In this document: positions 45,882 through 53,140 of the stretch, one piece after another
Layout: each line of letters starts with the position of its first letter
Position numbering within the stretch: position 1 is the first letter of the stretch
From: an uncultured Prevotella sp.
Lineage (GTDB): Bacteria > Bacteroidota > Bacteroidia > Bacteroidales > Bacteroidaceae
Length of the DNA: 53,140 nt
Assembly (NCBI GenBank): GCA_945830345.1
Contig: CALZYS010000003.1
Span: 1 to 53,140 of the forward strand
Direction: 5' to 3'
Position numbers and translations under genes: made by a program
Notes under the pieces: generated by a model
Database searches by the model: none
The model's input: the letters and a program-made list of their open reading frames with translations, nothing else
Told to the model about the DNA's origin: nothing

Positions 45882-48176
45882 TTATTCCCATCCAGGGTTC
45901 TGAACGAGACCGTATTTCTTGTTTATCTCAGCCTGTGGAATAGGTTCAAACAACCACTTCTTCACCTCGTCGCTCTTAGGATCCTTATTCCAAAGATAAC
46001 GGCTGTTGCCTGTAATTGTCTTGATGGAGTTCAGGAAGAACAATGGCTGTGTAGAAGAAGCATCGTTTTCGCGGTCGGAACCAACCCATGCCACATGGCG
46101 GCTCTCAAATACAGTACCTTTCTGAATCATGCGATACTGCATCAATCCGTGCAGCTGCTTTGTCATCCAGTCGGTACGCTTAAGGCGAATCATGTCAAAC
46201 CAACGTGCGTTGGTAAGTCCAAGCTCACGAACGCGCTCATCGAGTAATTCCTCCATGAACTCTGTTGATGTCTCGCCATTGTCGAGTGTCACAGTAGCAG
46301 TAGCGGCATTGGCGGCAGTTGTAGCAGTATAGCCTTTTGAAGTACGCCATGCAGAACTTGTCCACACCTTTGCCATTGTGGGCAGGCCAACGCGTGAGCG
46401 AACGATGTCAACCATCTGTACTGCCTTTGCCACATCAGGATTTGACCTCATCACGAGTGCCTCGGCATACTGCAGATAGAACTCGGGCAAGGAGAGTGCC
46501 ACCCACTGAGTCGGGAAACGGTAAGAGTCGGCACTCTGGTCTGCGCTGTATTCTCCGGTACCAAGGTAGTACTTGTTGAATCCATATCCAGAACCAAACA
46601 TGGTGTTCTGCTGAGTCAAAACGCCAGTTCCACCATCATTACCATTATACCATATCTCCCAAGGATAACCTGTCATTGAAGCTGTAGTCCAGTCGAGGTT
46701 CATGTTCTGTCCGTTAACTATACACTCCTCATAAAGACGCGGGTCACGGGTAAGAGAAGTGTTGATTTGACGACCACCTGCGGGAACATCACCACTAACA
46801 AACATTGTGTGGAGTGACTTGGCACTACGAGTGATGGCACCAGTAAGCTTGTTAGTCACAAAGTTTGTAACGGTGTACTTAATCGAACCGTCTTTCTGCT
46901 CTTCCTCTGTTACCTCGGGTTCCGTTGCATTATCCTTGTAAGTCTTCTTTGCGGCATTATCCCAATTAAACGGTTCGCCATCGTTCCAAGAGAACTTCTC
47001 TACATACTCCTGAGTTGGACAATAGGCATTACGCGGTACACTCCTTGAATACCATGCATGCCAGCAATAGCGCGCTGTTGACATATTGTCATTTCCATAT
47101 ACGCGCACAGAATGCAAAACCTCAGTAGATGCATTGAGGAAATAACCCTGACGGTAAGCCAATCGATAGTATGGCACCTTTGAAGCCGGTGTCTTGGCTG
47201 TTGAAGGAATAACAGCCTCAACCATCTTGTACTGTCCGTTGCTCTGAAGTGCGTTGTATAAATCATCGCAAGCCTTTGCAAACTTGTCCCAACGCTCCTG
47301 ATATTTTGATGCGTCAGTGTACATAATGCATGGCAGGACTTCATCAGAAGCACCGCTATAATATGGTTTGCCATCCTTAGGATTGAGCAAAGGCGAAGCA
47401 GCAAACTGAAGAACCTTGCACTTGAGTGCCATAGCTCCAGCTTTTGTCCAACGGCCATTCATTGTTGCTGGATTAGAGGTTATCCAGGGGAATGCGCTCT
47501 CGTTAATTGCACTGTCGAGCTGGTTAACCATCCAATCTACACACTCCTCAACGCTATTGCGTGGGAATTGTCCCGCAGCCTCACTTGCATCGAGCACATG
47601 ATCCATGATTGGAACACCACCATAATGCTGGAAAGTATTGAAAAAGGCATCAACCATAAGACATCTTGCCTCAGCCTTCAAGCGATTCTTCTCCTCTTGT
47701 GCCATATCCTTTTCAGGAGCACGGTCAACATTGTTGAGGAAGATATGTCCGGCACGAATCATATACCACTGGAACTCCTTGTCGTATGAATAGAGTGGAC
47801 CGTCAAGTCCGTCGGAGCGGTTTGTGGTGGCAGTCATCGCACCAGTATAGTACTGTCCATAAACAGCTGCGCCATTCCAGAACTGATGCCAACAGTCGGT
47901 CAGTCCGTCCATCTTTCCTGTATATGGGTTGCCAGAGTGAGGCATATAGGCACCACCGTTGGTATAAGGTATTCCATAATACTGCTTTGAGTAGATACCT
48001 ACAAGAAACTGGCGCGTATATTCCGCATTGTTGAATACGGTGTCGATAGTGGCAGTAGAGCTGGTAGCCTTGTCAAGGGCTGCGTCACCCACGGCGATAT
48101 TGTCGGTACAAGCCATGAAGGTTGCACTCACCGCAAGCATTGCCACTGCACTACGTAATAATATATTGTGTTTCAT
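45882..48176 (-). CDS. SusD/RagB-family outer-membrane lipoprotein (first pair), unusually long
   Basis: 764 aa; lipobox ATFMACTDN; LKAEARCLMVDAFFNTFQHYGGVPIMD; DERVRELGLTNARWFDMIRLKRTDWM. Confidence 0.9.
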   Translation of the reverse strand: MKHNILLRSAVAMLAVSATFMACTDNIAVGDAALDKATSSTATIDTVFNNAEYTRQFLVGIYSKQYYGIPYTNGGAYMPHSGNPYTGKMDGLTDCWHQFWNGAAVYGQYYTGAMTATTNRSDGLDGPLYSYDKEFQWYMIRAGHIFLNNVDRAPEKDMAQEEKNRLKAEARCLMVDAFFNTFQHYGGVPIMDHVLDASEAAGQFPRNSVEECVDWMVNQLDSAINESAFPWITSNPATMNGRWTKAGAMALKCKVLQFAASPLLNPKDGKPYYSGASDEVLPCIMYTDASKYQERWDKFAKACDDLYNALQSNGQYKMVEAVIPSTAKTPASKVPYYRLAYRQGYFLNASTEVLHSVRVYGNDNMSTARYCWHAWYSRSVPRNAYCPTQEYVEKFSWNDGEPFNWDNAAKKTYKDNATEPEVTEEEQKDGSIKYTVTNFVTNKLTGAITRSAKSLHTMFVSGDVPAGGRQINTSLTRDPRLYEECIVNGQNMNLDWTTASMTGYPWEIWYNGNDGGTGVLTQQNTMFGSGYGFNKYYLGTGEYSADQSADSYRFPTQWVALSLPEFYLQYAEALVMRSNPDVAKAVQMVDIVRSRVGLPTMAKVWTSSAWRTSKGYTATTAANAATATVTLDNGETSTEFMEELLDERVRELGLTNARWFDMIRLKRTDWMTKQLHGLMQYRMIQKGTVFESRHVAWVGSDRENDASSTQPLFFLNSIKTITGNSRYLWNKDPKSDEVKKWLFEPIPQAEINKKYGLVQNPGWE

Positions 48177-48234
48177 TTTTTCTTGTTTCTTTATTGTTTA
48201 ACCAAAATGTTAAAAGCCCACATTATTATATATA

Positions 48235-51200
48235 TTAGAAGCCTACATTCAGACTGACTGTATATGTACGCTGCAGCGGGTAGGATGGTGAGCTGGAAGC
48301 TCTGGTCTCAGGGTCCCCCCACTTGTACGGTGTGAGAGTGAGAAGGTTGTAACCAGAGAGTGTCACCTCAAACTTTGTCATACCAATCTTCTTGAAAGCT
48401 GGATTGATGAAATCGTATGACAAGGAGACAGTCTTCAGACGCAGGTACTTGGCATCCTTTTCCCACAGGTCGGAACCGGCATAGTTCTGCACTGCATTGT
48501 TCCATGTGGCACGAGGATAGAGTGCATCCTGTGACTCATAAACACCAGGGGTCCATGTGTTGTCCACATGATAAGAGAGAAGACCGCCCTGTGTGGTATT
48601 TGAAGAACAGAAGTACGGCTGGCGGAACACGTCGGTGATATAACGTGACACATTCCATGCACCGGTCAACTGAGCATTGAATGTCAGTCGCTTCCATGCG
48701 CAACCAAAGGTGAGACCTGCCATATACTCGGGATCATCGGTAAATCCGTTGTCACGGGTCATGTCGTTCTCGTCTATCTTTCCATCCTGGTCGAGGTCAA
48801 CATATACGCAGTCACCTGGTTGCAGGTTCTTCACCAACTGTGTCGGGAACGGAGTGCCGAAGGCTTGTTCATATTCTGCCTTGGTCTGTTCTCCCTCATA
48901 ATACTTCCAGAACTGATACATTGAGCGTGCACCGATACGATGACCACGGGCGAACATATACTCGTTCTTCTGAGGAGTCTCCTTCATCTCGACAATCTCG
49001 TTCTGGTTGTATGAGAGATTGAGCTTACCCCATACTCTAAAGTCCTTGCCTAACTTGTCGTTATATCCGAGAGAAACTTCCCAGCCCCATGACTTTGTTT
49101 CACCTGCATTGGTGTAAGGCATTGTGAATCCAAGTGATGATGGAACAGTGGCATCACGCAAGAGAATGTCAGTACGGTGCTCACGATAATAGTCGAAGGT
49201 TGCCCTAATCTTGTCATCAAGGAAATTGATGTCGAATCCGTAGTCCTGCTTGAAGGCCTTCTCCCAACCAATGTCGGGATTGTTCTTCATCGACTCGTAT
49301 GCACCTGCTATACCAGATGTTCCTGATACAGTACCTGATTGTGCGTTACCAAAGAGATAACCATAAGTGTCTGTCAGCGGTTGGGTAAGACAGTTGGACA
49401 TCAGACCATAAGAACCTGTGATAAACGGGTCAGCGAGATACATAAAGCGGATAGCCTCTGTAGTCTTGTCGTTACCTACAAGGCCCCAAGATGCACGCAG
49501 TTTGAAGAAGCTGACAACCTTGGAGACAGGCTTCCAGAATTTCTCCTCGCTAACAATCCAACCGATAGAACCGGCGGGGAATGTACCGAAACGGCGGCCT
49601 GGAGCGAAGTTCTCCGAACCATTGTAACCGACATTAAACTCAGCCAAGTACTTATTGGCATAGTCGTATGTCACACGACCTACGAGACCAACGTATGAAC
49701 GTGGCACATCGGGATATGAGTTACCGGAATAATAATACTGCTTTGACTGGTTGTAAAGCAAGAGTCCATTAACGGTGTGCTTGCCAAATGAGCGTGAATA
49801 GCTAACACTTCCTTCGAGATACCAGTCACGACCCTTACCCTGAGAATAACTGTAAGAGGGTTCGGTGTCATTGCCGTTCTGACGATATAATATATAAGGT
49901 GTACCGTCGGCATTGTAAATAATGTTGCCAGCCTCGTCATACTGAACGAGCGGATTGTATGTAGCAACACCGCAGTTACCCTGCTTGTTTACGATGAAGG
50001 CTGAGTTGTAAGAACCCTTCACCTTTGCAGAAAGTCCCTTGGTGATGAAGTCCAACTTCTGTTCAACTACAAGGTCCATCTGTATCTTGTTGATATTGGT
50101 CTGCATGAATCCGTTGCCGTAGTATGCCATACCTGTACCACCAAGGAACGGAAGGTTAAGACCATCGGTGTAGTCGGTGGTACAATAAACCATCTTGCCG
50201 TCAACAATACCAGGGCTTGAGAACGGAGTGGCATAGTAGATGTTCTTAATCATACCGCCAGAACCCTGTCCGGTGTATGGTTTGTCGGCATCGTTCACGT
50301 TACCTGCCACATTGAATGAAATGGTAGTGGATTTTGTAGCCTTGAGGTCGAGGTTACCACGATAGTTGAATCGCTGGTACTGATAACCGTAATTATATCC
50401 GCGGTCGAACTCCTTGAACAAGCCATCCTGAGAATAGTAACCTGCTGAAATAAAGTACTTCACGCGGTCTGTACCACCCGAGATGTTGAGGTTGTGCTGC
50501 TGCTGAAGGGTGACATCCTTCATGATATATTCAGCCCAACGGGTGTTCGGGAATCGGATGGGGTCAGAGCCATCTTGGAATTTCTGTATGATACCCTTGG
50601 AGAAACTTGGTGTAAACGGGTTCTCAGCCATATAGGCATCTACACTAGGGAATTTGCCATTGGCAACTGCCACATTGGCGTTCTGCAGATGGTCGTTATA
50701 TGACATTTGGTTGTAGAAGTTGGCATATTCGTATGAACTTGCCTGCTCCACCATCTTTGTTGGTGAAAGTGCTGTCCAAGAGGTGGAAACACTAATCTTG
50801 GCCTTGCCCTCTGAACCACGCTTGGTAGTGATAAGCACAACACCATTAGCACCGCGCACACCGAACACGGCTGTGGCGGATGCATCCTTAAGCACTGTAA
50901 CACTCTCGATTTCATTGGGGTCGATGTCTGCCATTGTACGCTCTACACCATCCACCTGGATAAGAGGTGTAGAATCACCCCATGTGGCCTTACCGCGGAC
51001 GAATATCTCTGCGGCATCCGAACCAGGCTCACCGGAATACTGCACTGTAGTAACACCCGAGAGCTGACCTCCAAGCACGTTGTTGACCGAACCAACGGAT
51101 GTGCGGACGAGGTCTTCGCTCTTCACACTGGAGATGGCACCCGTAACGGTCACCTTCTTTTGCACACCATAAGCCACGACTTCGATTCCCTGCAGCTCAA

Positions 51201-51558
51201 CTCCAGCAGAAACCTTGAGTTTCACCTGCATACCTTGTTTTGCTTCTACGACCATCTCGTCGTAGCCAATGTAGGTAATCTTTAGCTTTTGGCCTGGTTT
51301 TACGTTAACACTGAAGTTACCGTCAAAATCAGTAACGGTACCTTGTGCTGTCTTACTGCCCATGACGAGGACAGTAGCACCAATCACAGGCTCGCCGTTT
51401 TCATCGACAACGGTGCCCTTAATAGCCTTTGCCTGTTGCATATCATGCACTTCAGCCCTGACGGACAGTACTCCAAAAGTGGGACTGAACGTCATGGCAG
51501 CACATGCAAACGCAAATGGCAAAACAGACTTGGTAATTAACATGTCTTGTTTTCTCAT
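48235..51558 (-). CDS. SusC/RagA-family TonB-dependent transporter (first pair)
   Basis: N-terminal KGTVVDENGEPVIGATVLVMGSKTAQGTVTDFDGNFSVNVKPGQKLKITYIGYDE; plug with ...VFGVRGANGVVLITTKRG. Confidence 0.95.
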   Translation of the reverse strand: MRKQDMLITKSVLPFAFACAAMTFSPTFGVLSVRAEVHDMQQAKAIKGTVVDENGEPVIGATVLVMGSKTAQGTVTDFDGNFSVNVKPGQKLKITYIGYDEMVVEAKQGMQVKLKVSAGVELQGIEVVAYGVQKKVTVTGAISSVKSEDLVRTSVGSVNNVLGGQLSGVTTVQYSGEPGSDAAEIFVRGKATWGDSTPLIQVDGVERTMADIDPNEIESVTVLKDASATAVFGVRGANGVVLITTKRGSEGKAKISVSTSWTALSPTKMVEQASSYEYANFYNQMSYNDHLQNANVAVANGKFPSVDAYMAENPFTPSFSKGIIQKFQDGSDPIRFPNTRWAEYIMKDVTLQQQHNLNISGGTDRVKYFISAGYYSQDGLFKEFDRGYNYGYQYQRFNYRGNLDLKATKSTTISFNVAGNVNDADKPYTGQGSGGMIKNIYYATPFSSPGIVDGKMVYCTTDYTDGLNLPFLGGTGMAYYGNGFMQTNINKIQMDLVVEQKLDFITKGLSAKVKGSYNSAFIVNKQGNCGVATYNPLVQYDEAGNIIYNADGTPYILYRQNGNDTEPSYSYSQGKGRDWYLEGSVSYSRSFGKHTVNGLLLYNQSKQYYYSGNSYPDVPRSYVGLVGRVTYDYANKYLAEFNVGYNGSENFAPGRRFGTFPAGSIGWIVSEEKFWKPVSKVVSFFKLRASWGLVGNDKTTEAIRFMYLADPFITGSYGLMSNCLTQPLTDTYGYLFGNAQSGTVSGTSGIAGAYESMKNNPDIGWEKAFKQDYGFDINFLDDKIRATFDYYREHRTDILLRDATVPSSLGFTMPYTNAGETKSWGWEVSLGYNDKLGKDFRVWGKLNLSYNQNEIVEMKETPQKNEYMFARGHRIGARSMYQFWKYYEGEQTKAEYEQAFGTPFPTQLVKNLQPGDCVYVDLDQDGKIDENDMTRDNGFTDDPEYMAGLTFGCAWKRLTFNAQLTGAWNVSRYITDVFRQPYFCSSNTTQGGLLSYHVDNTWTPGVYESQDALYPRATWNNAVQNYAGSDLWEKDAKYLRLKTVSLSYDFINPAFKKIGMTKFEVTLSGYNLLTLTPYKWGDPETRASSSPSYPLQRTYTVSLNVGF

Positions 51559-51611
51559 ATTTATTTTTTAGGTTTTTAATGCTACTGAAACTTATTATTA
51601 GAATTTGGGTG

Positions 51612-51674
51612 CAAAAGTATCTAAAAGTATTCGGGTAGGGCTTTAATTTTTGACCATTAAACCCTATAATTTGA
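51612..51674 (-). promoter_or_regulatory. SusCD operon promoter: -7 TACTTTTG, TCAAA (51653-51649), TCAAA (51674-51670)
   Basis: Exact TCAAA-N16-TCAAA on minus strand, 29 nt to TAnnTTTG. Confidence 0.68.
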
Positions 51675-51775
51675 GAATTTGCCCAAAATATCGGTCACAG
51701 ATGACAGGTATTTGATACAATTCCCATTATACCATGGCATAAAATGAACCAATTTGGCTTAATAATATAGCAATA

Positions 51776-51838
51776 TCAAAAATTATGGGTCTATTATCAA
51801 AATTCAACGTATTCTTTAATTATTTACCCATAATTTTG
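51776..51838 (+). promoter_or_regulatory. araC-family gene promoter: TCAAA (51776), TCAAA (51797), -7 TAATTTTG (51831-51838)
   Basis: Exact TCAAA-N16-TCAAA, 29 nt to TAnnTTTG; overlapped by a 12-bp inverted repeat. Confidence 0.68.
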
Positions 51839-51880
51839 CGCCAAAAATCTAATTAATGTGATTATTGACATAAAACCATC

Positions 51881-52759
51881 ATGCAAAAAAGCAAATACTT
51901 GTTGGCATCAGAGAGAGATGCGGAATGGGGGCTTACAATCAGCACTGTAGGCTGCGAAAAGATTGAGCCATGGGAATCCTACCCCACCAAGGGACATGCC
52001 TACGGCTATTTCTTTAATATTAATAAAGGTAGGATACTGGATGAATACCAAATACTCTATCTGTCGGAAGGTGAGGGTGTGTTTGAATCCGCCCACCAGA
52101 AAGAGATTAGAGTTAAGGCGGGGGACATCTTCCTGCTCTTTCCGGGCGAATGGCATACCTACAGACCGCTCTCTGACAAGGGATGGACTTCATATTGGAT
52201 AGGATTCAAGGGAAAAAATATCGATGACAGAGTGAGGGCAGGATTCCTTTCGCCTGAAAAGCCTATCTACCATGTGGGATTCAGCACCGACTTCATTGCC
52301 ATCTTCGAAAAAGCCCTGAACATTGCCGACAGCGAAGACCCTTATTACCAACAGACTCTGGCGGGGATGGTGAACTACTTGATTGGCATGATGTATTCAC
52401 TCGAAAGAAACATCGAACTGAACAAGAAATCGCAGCAGGTGGACATCATCGGCAAAGCCAAGGTGATGATAAGGGAGTCGCTTGAGACTTGCCTGACCAT
52501 ACAGGAGATAGCACAGACCTTAGGGGTGAGCTACTCAAGCTTCAGAAAACTATTTAAGGAGCATACGGGGATTGCACCCGCCATGTATCAACATAACCTC
52601 AGGCTGCAACTTGCCAAGGAACTGCTGACATCTACCGACGAGAGTATCAAGGAAATAGCATACAGACTTAATTTCGGCTCGCCCGACTATTTTTCATCCA
52701 AGTTCAAGAACAAAACGGGAATGAAACCATCGGACTACAGGGCTGCAAACAGGGAGTAA
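51881..52759 (+). CDS. AraC-family transcriptional regulator with cupin-type sensory domain
   Basis: C-terminal double HTH (LTIQEIAQTLGVSYSSFRKLFKEHTGIAPAMYQHNLRLQLAKELLTSTDESIKEIAYRLNFGSPDYFSSKFKNKTGMKPSDYR); N-terminal VKAGDIFLLFPGEWHTYRP. Confidence 0.93.
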   Translation: MQKSKYLLASERDAEWGLTISTVGCEKIEPWESYPTKGHAYGYFFNINKGRILDEYQILYLSEGEGVFESAHQKEIRVKAGDIFLLFPGEWHTYRPLSDKGWTSYWIGFKGKNIDDRVRAGFLSPEKPIYHVGFSTDFIAIFEKALNIADSEDPYYQQTLAGMVNYLIGMMYSLERNIELNKKSQQVDIIGKAKVMIRESLETCLTIQEIAQTLGVSYSSFRKLFKEHTGIAPAMYQHNLRLQLAKELLTSTDESIKEIAYRLNFGSPDYFSSKFKNKTGMKPSDYRAANRE

Positions 52760-52850
52760 AATTGGATTCTCAAATCGTTAAATATTGTGAATTATCTTGC
52801 ACATGAAGGAATTAATTGCGATATTTGCATCGAATTATATAATATGAATT

Positions 52851-53140
52851 ATGACAGAAGAAATTTATAAAGCAGACAGTAGCCGATACGACAATGGCAT
52901 GATGTACAGGAGATGCGGTCGTAGTGGCATAATGTTGCCCGAGGTGAGCCTTGGTTTTTGGCATAACTTCGGGGCAGTGGATCCCTTGCAGCGCAGTCGC
53001 GACATCATGCGATATGCCTTCGACCACGGAGTGACTCATTTCGACCTTGCCAACAACTACGGGCCTCCCTACGGCAGTGCGGAGAAGACATTCGGCAAGT
53101 TGATGAAAGATGATTTCCAAACCTATCGCGACGAGATGTT
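52851..53140 (+). CDS. Aldo/keto reductase, YghZ-like, cut by right window edge
   Basis: ATG at 52851: MTEEIYKADSSRYDNGMMYRRCGRSGIMLPEVSLGFWHNFGAVDPLQRSRDIMRYAFDHGVTHFDLANNYGPPYGSAEKTFGKLMKDDFQTYRDEM, open to the edge. Confidence 0.85.
   Translation, partial: MTEEIYKADSSRYDNGMMYRRCGRSGIMLPEVSLGFWHNFGAVDPLQRSRDIMRYAFDHGVTHFDLANNYGPPYGSAEKTFGKLMKDDFQTYRDEM

Overview
The window is a Bacteroidales (Prevotella/Segatella-like) polysaccharide utilization locus for rhamnogalacturonan-I, fused to a complete L-rhamnose catabolic module. Enzymes: a GH105+GH28 fusion cut by the left edge, GH106, two PL11-type lyases (one with a very long beta-strand-repeat extension), a PcRGLX/YetA-like (PL26-type) exo-lyase, GH105, two GH2, GH115, a triple-domain CE12/SGNH esterase, a DUF4450-like protein and its partner. 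Rhamnose genes: rhaD on +, and rhaB-rhaA-rhaT-rhaM on -. Two tandem SusC/SusD pairs plus a trailing secreted protein form one minus-strand operon. It is divergent from an AraC-family regulator, and a YghZ-like aldo/keto reductase is cut by the right edge. The most interesting signals lie between genes. (1) A TCAAA direct repeat with 21-bp period sits 29-30 nt upstream of the Bacteroidetes -7 box (TAnnTTTG). It is exact at susC, araC and rhaD and near-exact at rhaB, the CE12 operon and the long PL11, so it is a candidate regulon-wide AraC operator linking polymer degradation to rhamnose catabolism. (2) A tandem array of seven 24-bp units each starts with ATG; the first four are stop-to-start abutting 7-aa micro-ORFs (MPYSLAK*, MPYSVDE*, MPYSVDK*, MPYSVDK*) and the last three are fused in frame (MPYRNNIR). 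(3) Next to it is a perfect 24-bp inverted repeat whose arms are themselves hairpins with complementary loops. (4) A probable AbiEi/AbiEii toxin-antitoxin deletion relic lies between two ~125-bp direct repeats that carry a terminator. All calls come from reading the sequence and the supplied ORFs; no database search was run.
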